Assembly (NCBI GenBank): GCA_902729315.2
Contig: LR746272.1
Location: 10,658,327-10,722,326 of the forward strand
Direction of reading: 5' to 3'
DNA length: 64,000 bases
Origin: Spirodela intermedia
Lineage: Eukaryota; Streptophyta; Magnoliopsida; Alismatales; Araceae
The translations under genes were made by a program, and so were the position numbers. How positions within the stretch are numbered: position 1 is the first letter of the stretch; each line of letters opens with the position of its first letter. The notes beneath the pieces were generated by a model, which did not search any database, had not been told where the DNA came from, and saw only the letters and a program-made list of their open reading frames with translations. Below are positions 12,176-24,900 of this stretch, piece by piece.

Positions 12176-13294
12176 ATGGCTCGCTCTCTTTTCGCACTTC
12201 TCTTCATCGCGGTGAGTTGGAGCTCTCTACGTCTCACCACTTCTCGGTCGATAACCCGCCGGCGCGGTTTGAAGTATTCTCTCCGATCCTGGTGCAGGTC
12301 GCGGTAGCAGCAGCATCAGCCGCGAATTTAGCTCCCCAGAACTACTGGGAAACCGTGTTGCCTAACACTCCCATCCCCAGCGCGCTACGCCAGCTACTGC
12401 CGGCAGGTTTTCCTCTCTCTCCACCTCGCTCATTGCTAAAAGTGGTCTGGTCACAGAGTCCCTCGTCGTCTGACTGTTTTCCATTCCGCGTCCGCAGATG
12501 CGAAGGCCGGCGTGGACTCCAGCCTCTTCGGCGTCGGGGTGACCGTGGGAACGTCCCCACCGACTGGTGTCTTCGTCGGAGTGTTAGGCTTCAACTACGC
12601 GTACGCCGCCACCGACACGCAGGTCCACGACAACGCAGACGTGGCTCTCTTCTTCCAGGAGAAGGACCTCGTCCCAGGGTCCAAGATGAACCTGCACTTC
12701 ACCAGGACCGCGTCCAACTCCGCCTTCCTGCCCCGCTCGGTCGCCAACTCCATTCCCTTCTCCTCCGCCAAGATGTCCGACATACTGAGCCTCCTCTCCG
12801 TCGAACCCCACTCAGAGAAAGCGGCGGCCATTGAGAAGACCCTGCACAGGTGCGAGGAGCCGGCCGTGGCGGGCGAGACCAGCTTCTGCGCCACCTCACT
12901 GGAATCCATGGTCGACTTCACCACCGCCAGCCTCGGCTCTCGCGACCTCGTGGCGCTGTCCACTGAGGTCAGCAAGGCGGGCTCGCCGAAGCAGACTTAC
13001 GTCATAGCGCCCTCCGGCGTGCAGAAGCTCGCCGGCGGCAAGGCCGTAGCCTGCCACGCTCAGTCGTACGCGTACGCCGTGTTCTACTGCCACGCCACGC
13101 GCGCCACCAAATCCTACGTGGTGTCTCTGGCGGGGAAGGACGGGACCCTGGTGGAGGCTGTGGTGGTGTGCCACACCGACACGTCCAGCTGGAACCCCAA
13201 GCACATCGCCTTCCAGCTGCTGAAGGTGAGCCCGGGGACCCCGGTGTGCCACTTCCTCCCGCAGGACCACGTCGTCTGGACCCGTCGCACCTAG
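12176..13294 (+). CDS. RD22-like BURP-domain protein, gene 1
   Basis: BURP proteins are plant secreted or cell-wall-associated proteins; RD22-type members often respond to drought and abscisic acid. That is family knowledge. Three exons are supported: 12,176-12,211, 12,298-12,406 and 12,498-13,294, giving 313 residues. Exon 1 plus the start of exon 2 give a hydrophobic signal peptide (MARSLFALLFIA then VAVAAASAA). Exon 2 carries NYWETVLPNTPIPSALRQLLP, the usual RD22 N-terminal motif. The N-terminal glycine/valine 'TxV' repeats are reduced to a short remnant. The BURP domain starts near residue 85 with ALFF (98-101). CH motifs are at 234, 246, 273 and 299, spaced X10, X25 and X24. The last gap is one residue shorter than in genes 3 and 5. 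The protein is identical to that of gene 2. The first codons of exon 3 were set by the acceptor at 12,497, not by the GTG at 12,512. Confidence 0.9.
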
Positions 13295-14320
13295 AGCCCG
13301 CACGTCCAGGACGCCGCACCGGTGTCGTTTTGGAATACACTAGTCTCATATAGATAAGAGTTGTTTCTAGGTCAGGCTCCGATCATTCGGGAGAAATATC
13401 AAGGTTGCAATTGGTTGTTCTTTTCAAACGTAGCGCGCAGGATTAATCGCTATTTCGTTCAATGAGGGTTTCACGGCCACGTATCCTTCTCTCGCTGGAA
13501 GTAATGTTTTAATTCTTAAAATGACAAGCGAACAAAATGGATACCCCGCATACAAGAAATTACCTCCCACACTCGACAGCTCTCCGTCACTTGCTCATCT
13601 GACTTACGTTACCCGCCGCGGATTCTTAATCGTCGCACCAGGCCGATCCCTAAGCTCCCTCACCCTTTCCCCCAACGCCGCTGATCTCGCGTCTCTTTCC
13701 CCTCTCACTTATCCTCCCAGGATTCGACGGTGAACGGGATGGAATAGGCACCAGCCGACTCACAGAAATATTACTGTCGCGCCGGTCCGCTCGTCGGAGA
13801 TCATGAACTTCCAGACTAGTCCGTTGAAGTCACCTTCCTTGCCTTTTTTTAATTATTTATCTGAGAAGAATACCGAGTGTTCCACGGTTTTTTTCACGAA
13901 AACGAACCCGGATTTTCACGGTTGCCCCCAATGATGCAAAATAGAGGGAAGATAAAGCATCATAAATCAAGGTAAACCGGTCGTCCGCAGCACCTGATTT
14001 TTTTCGCCGAACCACCCTTTAATAAGGAACCTATTGACCGAAAATCGATACGTCAGATCAATCGTTTTTCTTAATGGCTTTGCCGATTGCGTTATTTATT
14101 TCGAGGGCTGAGCATTCATTTTCACTGGAAATATCCCCACGTCCATGGGCCATATTATAACGTAGCCGTTTCTCTAATTGCCAAAGGAATAGTAACGTGC
14201 CGCTTGTTGTCTGCTATATTTTTTCCGGTTGGGCACAGTAAAATCCAATGTGAATAATATAATCATAATGCAAAGTGTGTATGCCTTTTTAAGTTTGTTA
14301 GTGAGAATTTATGTTTCATG
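13295..14320. repeat. Array downstream spacer, unit 1
   Basis: Essentially identical to 19,153-20,180 apart from a 9-bp indel near 14,189 and a few substitutions, and recognisably related to 34,710-35,900 behind gene 3. No coding sequence recognised. It likely holds the gene 1 terminator, not resolvable by eye. Confidence 0.7.
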
Positions 14321-14769
14321 CTCCTGGTCAAGGTGTTGACCAAAATCACTGTTGAGATTTCTGCGGCGCTCTCATCCTTGGCCTGTTGTTTCTTTGTTAA
14401 TTTTTTTATTTTTTGCATTTCACTTGAAGAATTATTTGTTTGCCAGAATTTTTACTATAATTGCTACCTGGAGACATTCAACTGCCTTTTGCCTTTTGGA
14501 ATAATGTAAGTTTAAGGTCACTGTATAACAATGGTGGCTGTCAACACTTTTCCACAAAAATCAACGGTATCGGGTTAGAAAAATTGGTGGTCAGTCTTAC
14601 ACGTACACATCCACATGTGAGACGTATAAAACGGTCAATCCCCAAATAAACAGTTGGAGGAATGAAGGACAAAGAGAACAAGACGTATCACGCGCGGTGA
14701 GGACATATGTAAAAACCTATATTACGGGAAAAAACATGAGATGAAAAGAAAAACCCTTCCGGCAAGGGA

Positions 14770-15320
14770 ACACTAAGTTCGCGATAGATCCAGCGAGACA
14801 CTATCCAGTCCGTGAGAGAGTGACAGGAGTTTTAAAGATGGCCAGCCTCAACTGCCCACCCTGCCACGGCGCGGATGTACGCGACTGCGGCAGCATCTCT
14901 ACAGCACTCACCACCGAAGGGGCGCAGCGGAAGCATTCAAATCCGTGGAAGAGGGAGAAGTTGAACAATCACATCATCACCTTGCCAAAGGGCAACTGCG
15001 GGGGGATGGATGTGGTCCATCACTGGGTGGCGCCATCAGGAGAACAAGAGCAGAAATAAACAGCAGGTTTAAGGCGTGCAGTGGCTGAGTTTTCGGAAAA
15101 TAGTTAATTGAAAGGTCACTAAAAGATATGGCGAACAAGGAATTCTCCACTTAATCTGATTGATACAGCACCTGCCAGTCGATAATTCAGTTCATGCCCT
15201 GCACTGGAGTCCTCTGGTGGCTTGGCAAAGGTAGCCAGGGAGCCCAGTCCTAAGTACGTCACTCTCTTTCGCCGGGTTCTCCCCACCGCTGACTCGGCAT
15301 ACCCGTCCTCAGGACCTCAC
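14770..15320 (+). repeat. Non-BURP array module, unit 1
   Basis: Collinear with 20,840-21,360 and inverted at 440-950. It contains ATGGCCAGCCTCAACTGCCC and then a readable but frameshift-prone stretch, so all three copies disagree on frame. It always sits directly before a truncated BURP exon 3, which implies the two were joined before the array duplicated. Origin unknown. Confidence 0.65.
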
Positions 15321-15708
15321 TCCGTCAACTGCACCACTCCCGGCCTCCGCTCTCGCGACCCCCTGGCGCCGTCCGAGGAGGTCGGCAAGTCGGACTCGCC
15401 GAAGCAGTGTTACGCCATAGCGCCTTCCGGCGTGCAGGAGCACGCCGGTAGAAAGGCCGAAGCCTGCCACGCTCAGTCACCCGCGTACTCCGTTTTCTAC
15501 TCCCAGGCCACGTGTGCCATCAAGCCCTACATGTGTCTCTGGCGGAGGACGCGACGGAGGTGTAGGCCGCTCTGGTGTGCCACTCGGACACACCATACTG
15601 GAACCCCGAGGACATGGCCTTTCTGCTACTTTAGGTGAGCTCCGGGACGGTCCCCGTGTGCCTCTTCCGGCGGCAGGACCACGCCGTCTGGCCCTGTCGC
15701 AACCGGAA
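15312..15708 (+). pseudogene. Truncated BURP 3' fragment (copy 2)
   Basis: Starts at the point equivalent to about residue 187 of gene 1 (VDFTTASLG region, here VNCTTPGLRSRDPLAPSEEV) and runs to the BURP end. First CH is kept (ACHAQSPAYSVFY), the second is changed to SQ, then a frameshift puts VVCHSDTPYW-like sequence in another frame. A TAG follows the equivalent of FQLL. It has no 5' exons or promoter. Confidence 0.8.
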
Positions 15709-15719
15709 CCCCCGTGTCA

Positions 15720-17700
15720 AACGAGAAGTGCATTTCTGTTTCTAATCAAGAAACTACTATCGTTACGTTAAACTTGCTTTTTTAATTTAATCAGTCACCA
15801 AATCCTGGTGGAAATTTTTCGTACTCCCTAGGGGTGGACGCAGAATGTGTCCCCTTCTGCACGAGAGATCGAATATGCCGGTATATCGTAATAAGATTCG
15901 ATAAATGGGATTAACGTAGAAAAGGGGAAACCAGCTCCCCCTGAAGAGAAGAGAGCAGGAGGAGTGTCGAATTACGTGTGTGGAGCAGAAGAACGGTCGA
16001 CAAGTCGAAGGGAGGGGTCAGCACGTCCAAGACTGCGTTTGACATCACACGGATACGAAGCTATGTCACTCTACCATTCATTTTTCGACACAGCCGGAAA
16101 TTAAATCGTGCAATTAAGTCGTGTGAACGATTTCATTTTTGACAGTCGACGCCAGGCTGCGGACAACCGTTGCAATCCTGTCTTTTACTCGCATTATCTT
16201 CCTGTGCGGATTATTTTAAATCAGGGTCTTAATCAAGCGTTTGCTCTCCTCTGTTGGAAGAGAAGCTCGACGTCACTCCGGTTCAATCGGAGGGTGCGTC
16301 CCGGCAGCGCCGGCATCCTCTGGATCGTCCACACTGTCAGTGAAACGGTTGTTAGTGACGCGGGGTTTAAACGGATGTGCAGCCTGAAAACATACTCTGT
16401 CCATAAGACGTGGTTTTGTATACCAAAGATGATCTGTAAAAACATCACCAGTACACGACGATCTCCGATAATCCTTAGCAAATAGTTGGTGAGAAAATGC
16501 GAACGAGTCTTCTCTTTGTCGAGTTGGAAATAAGACCCAATGATGAAACCCAAGACTGTTGTTACAACATGCTAAGAAAGGTCATGCACGTAATGAAAAT
16601 CCTATCCATTAAGCTCAATTCTTTTCCGATTCTACGCACTCGTAATCTGCGGGTCACCATCCACCAGTCAGTATGATACCTTTGAGTGGCCTTGAATCGT
16701 GACGGCCCACAAGAACTGTCGCGTGGCTTTATCGCTACCTTCAACTCAGATCTGGTCATACATGACTCTGCCTCATTTCCTCCCGCGAAAGGGCACACCA
16801 GGTCCACGAGCTGTCGCCCTCCCGCCCCACCATCATGCAAGGAAAGAGGGTGATATGCCGCATGCGTCTATGCTGGTATCAGATTAGGATGGAAAGGCTA
16901 TGATCTTAAAATAAATGAGGATTTCGAGTCCCAATCACGGCCATCGTCTAATGCTCCCAGGCAAGTGGTGCTTCATTCCGATTGATTCTTACTTGCTGGT
17001 CCACAGCGTGCTTGAATATACCTGTTGGCGCTTATGGTCTCTAACAATGAAAAAGAGATTTTGATACGGTCTTCGTCTAAGTACATCTCACCACACGCGT
17101 CTCAGCCGTAAGAAGAAATAAGATAAAAAGTCTTATCACCGACAACACACAGAAGATTGTCACGAAAATTCATCCAACTGTTTCGTCACAAAAGCTAAAC
17201 TGAAGACGTGTTCTCCGAGAAGAACATCTCTTCGCAACCCCTAGCAAATCGTAGAGCAAGTCGATTGTATGCCCGTACGTACACGGGTCGACAGCATCCC
17301 GAAGACGACATATACCACTAGGGTGCACAGAGCAGTTGGGAGAATGCATATCTCGTCCGGCCGCGGTCGGTGAGGCTAGGACAACAGGAACAACGAGGGG
17401 GACACGGGGACTTCCCCCGGGATCCTCCGGGGATTCCTTATCCTCATCCACCAGAAAGGGACTCACCTCCTCTGACTAAACATCCGCGGGGAGGATGCAC
17501 ACGGCGTCGGCGATACATCCACTGCACCTCCTTAGCGAGCCGGCGGCAGCAATAAATGTCGGAATATGAGATATTGCAGCAATACCGGCTGGTTAATTGC
17601 GTAAATGCTCTTACTGCATTGTATTTTTCTCCCCTTTTTTTCCTTCAGTATCCTATCCACATCGCTAGAACTAGTATACATAGTTGTGTCCGATTTCGAT
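15720..17700. repeat. Array unit spacer upstream of BURP gene 2
   Basis: Copy of 9,862-11,850 with about one difference per ten to fifteen bases by eye. No gene recognised. Confidence 0.75.
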
Positions 17701-17931
17701 TTTAATAATAACTTTAATTTCGCCTTTCGCTTTCTCTCTCCTCTCCCGCGAGCCAACGGCTCTCTCGCCGCCGCCGCCGCCGTATCCTTCGGCGACCAGC
17801 CATCCTGGCGGGTTTGACAATCAATAATGCCGGGGAGGGCCGGAGGACAGTAGGCGTTGATGAATGAATTTTCGCCCAACCAGTGGCCGTCAAATCATTG
17901 TTCAGGCCAGCCAGTCGGCGAAAAGAGTCCC

Positions 17932-17938
17932 TATAAAT
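17932..17938 (+). promoter_or_regulatory. TATA box, BURP gene 2
   Basis: TATAAAT 102 bases before the ATG at 18,034, in the same context as gene 1. Confidence 0.75.
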
Positions 17939-18033
17939 TCATCCAGTAATCCACACCCTAAGCCCAAGCAAGCTTCACTCCAGTGCTTCCTCCTCTCCGT
18001 GAGGTCTTCCTGCTGTGATCTCCGTCCCTCCCC

Positions 18034-19152
18034 ATGGCTCGCTCTCTTTTCGCACTTCTCTTCATCGCGGTGAGTTGGAGCTCTCTACGTCTCACCACTT
18101 CTCGGTCGATAACCCGCCGGCGCGGTTTGAAGTATTCTCTCCGATCCTGGTGCAGGTCGCGGTAGCAGCAGCATCAGCCGCGAATTTAGCTCCCCAGAAC
18201 TACTGGGAAACCGTGTTGCCTAACACTCCCATCCCCAGCGCGCTACGCCAGCTACTGCCGGCAGGTTTTCCTCTCTCTCCACCTCGCTCATTGCTAAAAG
18301 TGGTCTGGTCACAGAGTCCCTCGTCGTCTGACTGTTTTCCATTCCGCGTCCGCAGATGCGAAGGCCGGCGTGGACTCCAGCCTCTTCGGCGTCGGGGTGA
18401 CCGTGGGAACGTCCCCACCGACTGGTGTCTTCGTCGGAGTGTTAGGCTTCAACTACGCGTACGCCGCCACCGACACGCAGGTCCACGACAACGCAGACGT
18501 GGCTCTCTTCTTCCAGGAGAAGGACCTCGTCCCAGGGTCCAAGATGAACCTGCACTTCACCAGGACCGCGTCCAACTCCGCCTTCCTGCCCCGCTCGGTC
18601 GCCAATTCCATTCCCTTCTCCTCCGCCAAGATGTCCGACATACTGAGCCTCCTCTCCGTCGAACCCCACTCAGAGAAAGCGGCGGCCATTGAGAAGACCC
18701 TGCACAGGTGCGAGGAGCCGGCCGTGGCGGGCGAGACCAGCTTCTGCGCCACCTCACTGGAATCCATGGTCGACTTCACCACCGCCAGCCTCGGCTCTCG
18801 CGACCTCGTGGCGCTGTCCACTGAGGTCAGCAAGGCGGGCTCGCCGAAGCAGACTTACGTCATAGCGCCCTCCGGCGTGCAGAAGCTCGCCGGCGGCAAG
18901 GCCGTAGCCTGCCACGCTCAGTCGTACGCGTACGCCGTGTTCTACTGCCACGCCACGCGCGCCACCAAATCCTACGTGGTGTCTCTGGCGGGGAAGGACG
19001 GGACCCTGGTGGAGGCTGTGGTGGTGTGCCACACCGACACGTCCAGCTGGAACCCCAAGCACATCGCCTTCCAGCTGCTGAAGGTGAGCCCGGGGACCCC
19101 GGTGTGCCACTTCCTCCCGCAGGACCACGTCGTCTGGACCCGTCGCACCTAG
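18034..19152 (+). CDS. RD22-like BURP-domain protein, gene 2
   Basis: Exons 18,034-18,069, 18,156-18,264 and 18,356-19,152 encode 313 residues identical to gene 1. I found one coding difference, silent, in the codon for Asn of SVANSIPF (AAC to AAT near 18,605). Both introns, the promoter and about 1 kb downstream are also nearly identical to gene 1. Signal peptide, LPNTPIPSALRQLLP motif and four CH motifs (234, 246, 273, 299) are as in gene 1, including the X24 last spacing. Because the flanks diverge more, the pair looks homogenised by gene conversion and not simply young. Duplicate assembly of one locus is less likely for the same reason. Confidence 0.9.
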
Positions 19153-20400
19153 AGCCCGCACGTCCAGGACGCCGCACCGGTGTCGTTTTGGAATACACTA
19201 GTCTCATATAGATAAGAGTTGTTTCTAGGTCAGGCTCCGATCATTCGGGAGAAATATCAAGGTTGCAATTGGTTGTTCTTTTCAAACGTAGCGCGCAGGA
19301 TTAATCGCTATTTCGTTCAATGAGGGTTTCACGGCCACGTATCCTTCTCTCGCTGGAAGTAATGTTTTAATTCTTAAAATGACAAGCGAACAAAATGGAT
19401 ACCCCGCATACAAGAAATTACCTCCCACACTCGACAGCTCTCCGTCACTTGCTCATCTGACTTACGTTACCCGCCGCGGATTCTTAATCGTCGCACCAGG
19501 CCGATCCCTAAGCTCCCTCACCCTTTCCCCCAACGCCGCTGATCTCGCGTCTCTTTCCCCTCTCACTTATCCTCCCAGGATTCGACGGTGAACGGGATGG
19601 AATAGGCACCAGCCGACTCACAGAAATATTACTGTCGCGCCGGTCCGCTCGTCGGAGATCATGAACTTCCAGACTAGTCCGTTGAAGTCACCTTCCTTGC
19701 CTTTTTTTAATTATTTATCTGAGAAGAATACCGAGTGTTCCACGGTTTTTTTCACGAAAACGAACCCGGATTTTCACGGTTGCCCCCAATGATGCAAAAT
19801 AGAGGGAAGATAAAGCATCATAAATCAAGGTAAACCGGTCGTCCGCAGCACCTGATTTTTTTCGCCGAACCACCCTTTAATAAGGAACCTATTGACCGAA
19901 AATCGATACGTCAGATCAATCGTTTTTCTTAATGGCTTTGCCGATTGCGTTATTTATTTCGAGGGCTGAGCATTCATTTTCACTGGAAATATCCCCACGT
20001 CCATGGGCCATATTATAACGTAGCCGTTTCTCTAATTGCCAAAGGATGCCGCTTGTTGTCTGCTATATTTTTTCCGGTTGGGCACAGTAAAATCCAATGT
20101 GAATAATACAATCATAATGCAAAGTGTGTATGCCTTTTTAAGTTTGTTAGTGAGAATTTATGTTTCATGCTCCTGGTCAAGGTGTTGACTACAAGGGCTA
20201 TTGAGATTTCTGCGGCTCTCTCATCCTTGGCCGGTTGTTTCTCCTGCCCGTGCTACTCATGGAAGCATAACTCCGACATCTCGCGTTGGTCAGTTAAATT
20301 ATAAAATGACTTGCGTCAGTTAACTCTTGATCGATCTTGTTTGTCTTTTCTGGCATAGGCTTCGGCTCGCTGAGCCCTCCGTAAATACTTCGGAATGTAC
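19153..20400. repeat. Array downstream spacer, unit 2
   Basis: Matches 13,295-14,320 to about 20,180, then diverges. It carries a segment (20,220-20,470) that unit 1 lacks but which has a counterpart behind gene 3 near 35,800-36,000. No gene recognised. Confidence 0.65.
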
Positions 20401-20839
20401 AAAGCGAACTACGTACATGAAACTGCGGGGAAATCTGCCCTATGCCTTTTTTTTCTTCGCATCTCATTGAGATGACGAAACGGAAGATTTTTTTATTTTG
20501 CCATAATTTGTACTCTACTGCTACCTGGAGATATTCAACTGCCTTTTGCCTTTTAGAATAATGTAAGTTTAAGGTCACTGTACATGACATTGGTGGCTGT
20601 CAACACTTTTCCACAAAAAGTCGATGGTATCGGGTTAGAAAAATTGGTGGTTAGTCCTACAGATACACCTCCACGTGTGAGACGTACAAAACGCTCAATC
20701 CCCGAATGAACAGTAGGAGGATTTATGTCCAGAGAGAACGAGACAAATCACGACGATCAGGATATGTGTTAAAAACTATTTTACGAGAAAAAAGATGAAA
20801 TGAAAAAAAACACTTCCGTGAAGGGAATACTAAGTTCGC

Positions 20840-21360
20840 GATAGATCCAGCGAGACACTATCCAGTCCGTGATAGAGAGCGACAGGAGTTTTCAAGATGG
20901 CCAGCCTCAACTGCCCACCGTGCCACGGCGGGTAGGTACGCGGCTACGGCAGCATCTCTACAGAACCCACCTCCGAAGGGGTGCGGCGGAAGCATTCAAA
21001 TCGGAGGAAGAGGGGAGGGAGGCGTTGAAGTGTCACATCATCATCTGGCAAGAGCGCAACTGCGGGGGAGATGGATGTGGTCCATCACTGGGTGGCGCCA
21101 TCAGGAGAATAAGAGCAGAAATCAACAGCAGGGTTTAAGGCGTGGAGCGGCTGCAGTTTATCGAGAGTTTTCAGAAGCTAGATTATTGAAAAGTCACCAA
21201 AAGATATGGCGAACAAGGAATTCTCCACTTAATCTGATTGATACCGCACCTGCCGATCGATAATCCAGTTCATGCCCTGCACTGGAGTCTCCTGGTGGCT
21301 TGGCAAAGGTAGCCAGACAGCCCATTCCACCCTTCCCCAACTCTCTTCCGCCTGGTCCTC
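20840..21360 (+). repeat. Non-BURP array module, unit 2
   Basis: Second plus-strand copy of the 14,770-15,320 module; the ATGGCCAGCCTC and 'ggaattctccacttaatctgatt' landmarks are kept. It is followed by the third truncated BURP fragment. Confidence 0.65.
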
Positions 21361-21529
21361 CCCCCCCGGTGTCTCAGCATACCACTCCGTAGTGTTAGGT
21401 ATAGTCTTGCTATGTTTATCGGCTTGCCATATTTAGTCCTTGTCATTGTATGGTCCTTGTAACAGTATACAACGGTAATACAACGCCTTCCGTCCCTTCT
21501 TCTCTCGTTTTCCTTTTTCCCCCTTTCTC

Positions 21530-21693
21530 AGGGCCTCTCTCCGTTGACTGCACCACCCCCTGGCACTGTCCACGGAGGTCAGCAAGGCAAACATGTCAAA
21601 GCGAACTTACGCCATACGGCCCTCCGGTGTGCGGAAGCTTGGCATGCTCATTATGCCGTCGTCTTCTGCCAGGGCACGTGCGCCATCAAGCCC
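21530..21693 (+). pseudogene. Truncated BURP 3' fragment (copy 3), left half
   Basis: Same breakpoint as copy 2 (TVDCTTPWH-like start). It reads toward HYAVVFCQGTCAIKP and is cut at 21,693 by the copia element at 21,694-26,330. The right half resumes at 26,336. It carries deletions relative to copy 2. Confidence 0.8.
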
Positions 21694-21934
21694 TGTTGGC
21701 AAAATGAGGAGGATTTCTGGCGAGAAAAGATAGATTTTTGGGAGAGAATGGGAGGAGAGGAGATCAAAAAAGAGAGAGATTTCGCACAGAGAAAAACCCT
21801 TGAATGAGAACAGTCATATTCATAAATGCCCAATGTGGGCCGCCCCCCTTTTGACCCTAACAAAGACAAAAATAAGAAGCCTAATAGAGATAAAATGATA
21901 AATGCTTCTCCTAATTTTACATTAACTATTAACG
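21694..21934 (-). repeat. LTR of copia element 3 (3' LTR)
   Basis: Plus strand begins TGTTGGCAAAATGAGG and ends ATTAACTATTAAC(G). It aligns with 26,034-26,330, which is about 56 bp longer because of an internal segment near 'tcacaaggagagagaaag'. The terminal A of the expected TG...CA pair is mutated to G here. Confidence 0.85.
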
Positions 21935-24900
21935 CTCCCCCTTAATACAAAAATATCTTTTGATTAAGAGTTTCTCTAAATTTAATGAATTTAATGTAGC
22001 TCAACCTCTTTGTAAAATCATCTGCAACTTGATCTAATGTTGAACAAAACTTTATTTTAATAGAACTTACAACAACCAAATCATGAATAAAATGGTGCTG
22101 AATTTTAACATGCTTTGTTCTTCCATAAAATATCACTCTTTGTCGTTAATATAGTTAAAATATTGTTACAATATATCACTGTTGGTATTGATTATGAAAA
22201 ATTGATATCTTATAAAATCTTCTACATTCATATTACTTGCTATGTAGTCATTGATGCAGTAACATATTCAACTTTTGATGATAATAATGTTGTAGATTCT
22301 TATTTTTTTCAACTCTATGAAGTTACTCTTAAATCAAAACTGAAAATAAAACTACTTTTACTTTTTTTATTATCAATAGAATTTCCTCAATTATTATTAG
22401 AATAAGTAAAAAATTTAGATTTAGAATTATGTTGATATAAAATTCGATAATTCATAGTCACCTAAACATCAAAATATTTTCTTTGTTGTTCAAGGATGAT
22501 AAATTGATAGAGAATGCATGAATCTTAAAATCATGGTAACTAAAAATAATATATCTGGTCTTGTATGAGTCAAATACAATAATCCACTAATCAAGCTTCT
22601 ATAATTTTATTTTATTTTTACAGTTTCATCATGAAGGCACAATGTGATTGGTATTCACGAGAGTAAAATTTTACAATTAAATATGCCAAACTTTTTGAGT
22701 AAATCATATGGATACTTCTCTTATGAGATAAATATATTATAATTATTTCAATAATTTTAAGTCCAAGAAAATAATGAAATAATCCCAAATCAGTCATTTC
22801 AAATTTAACCATCAGAGAAGTTTTGAATTCTAAAATTAATGACAAAGATGATCTAATATTAGATAATATCATCAACATAAACATATATAATCAAAATATT
22901 TTTATTTCAATCTTGACATAAAATATTGGGTTACTATTAATTCGACGAAAATTATACTTATGAAAATACGAATTATCTACCATATCATGCTCTAAGTGCC
23001 TACTTAAGACCATAGAGTCTTTTTAATTTATAAATTTTATTATTTCTCCTACTAATAATAAAAGCTTAGGATTGTTCAACATAGACATCTTCATTTAAAT
23101 AACTTACTGATTTAACATCAAAAATTATGCTAAAGGTAATAATATGGATTGTTTCAAATCTTGAAACTAAAGAAAAGATTTCAAAGTAATTAATACCTTG
23201 TTGTTGTGTATATCCTTTCACCACTAACCTTGTCTTATATTTTTTAACATTACTAGAGGGTTTATACTTCACCTTATAAACTCATTTGACACAAATGACT
23301 TTAGTCTTTGGCAGCAAATCCACCAACTCTCATGTGTCATTCTTCTCAATTACTTTAATTTCTTATCTCATTGCCTTCTTTCATACATCTTTACTTTGTG
23401 CCTCCATATAATTTGTTGACTCTACAACCATAAGAACAAAAACACAAGATTCATAAATATCATTTAAAGATCTCATTTTTCTTGGAGGACATTATGAATC
23501 TAGACTTGAGTCATTCTAGCCATTAAAACTATTGGAGTTTCAAGAGACTCTCACCAAGGTGTGGTAGATGATGTAGAAACTTCAAGCATTAAATCTTCAC
23601 CAAATTACATAAATTCATGGCAATAGTCATAAGTATAAATTTTTACTTTAATTTCAACAACTATACTCGTCAAATATAATATCATGGTGAATCAATAATT
23701 TATTTGTTTCAAAATTATATAAACCCTTACTCTCATCATTATTGGTAAAAAAAAAAACATTTATCACTCTTTTTGCCTATTTTTCTATGATCATCAGTAT
23801 CAATTAATACATATAAAATATAACTAAAGATAGTCAAATGACCAACAATTGGCTCCCTCTAATACCATGACTTCATTACTAACTTAATATGAGAAATATT
23901 CAAAAGAAAAATGGCTATTGCAACTGATTTAGCCTAAAAATCATTACAAAGATGTTTCTCATAAAGCATGCTCTGAACTATCTTTACAATTTTTAATTTT
24001 TTCTTTCAATAATATAACTTTACTTAGCAGTTTTCTTAATTATGAGCTGCCTTATAATGCCATATTTCTTAGAAAATAAATCAAATTCAAAAGATATAAA
24101 TTTTCTCCCTCTATCTATTTGAAGGGTTTTTATAACATGTCCACTTGATTTTCCAGCAAAGGCTTTAAACTGAATAAATATCTTAAATGCTATAGATTTT
24201 TTATGAAAAAATACACCCAACTCATGCATATAAAGTTATCAATAATTAATACAAAATACTGATTATTGTCCAAAAATGGTGCCCTCATTAGACCACAAAT
24301 ATCAGCATGTAATAGTTCAAGAGTAAATTTTTCTCTTCAAAACTTTTCTATTGAAAAAGATAATTGATGTTGCTTGTCATAAACACACATCCTTCACACT
24401 TATTTATTTGATAAAATAGAAGGTAAGCTAGAAACCACATGTTTTAGGAATCATTAAAATTTCAAAGTGAAGATAAATCATTATCTTTACTCAATATATC
24501 AAATTCAATATCTTGAAATATAAAGATGAAACATCATTTTCTTAACTTTAGGAATCACCGTAAGAGACATGTCACTTTCTTATGCTTGATAGCATATCAT
24601 TTTTCCCTACTAAGTAAATTGTGTACTAATTTTGGTGCAAGATAAACATCATAAAAAAAATATTTGCACTTGATTTTGTATGAATAGTAAATACTACCAA
24701 CAACTTCATTTTTTGTATTATTTTCATCACCAATTGTAACATCACATACATAGATGTATCAATATTTTGATTTTTTTTTTCTCTAAGTCATATGATTACT
24801 ACAACCACTATCCACAAACCATATATTTGATTTTCTTGTATTTGAAGATGTACAAGTAGGAATAAATTATGTTAATCATTTTCTCTAAAAATATTTACAT

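Noticed and set aside
12595-13349. Long minus-strand frames opposite BURP exon 3 (also in genes 2 and 3)
   Set aside because: GC-rich coding DNA with few stops on the opposite strand; the BURP frame explains the conservation.
11853-20180. Near-identical BURP genes 1 and 2 as a false assembly duplicate
   Set aside because: Flanks on both sides are clearly diverged and each copy is followed by distinct sequence, so two real loci are more likely.
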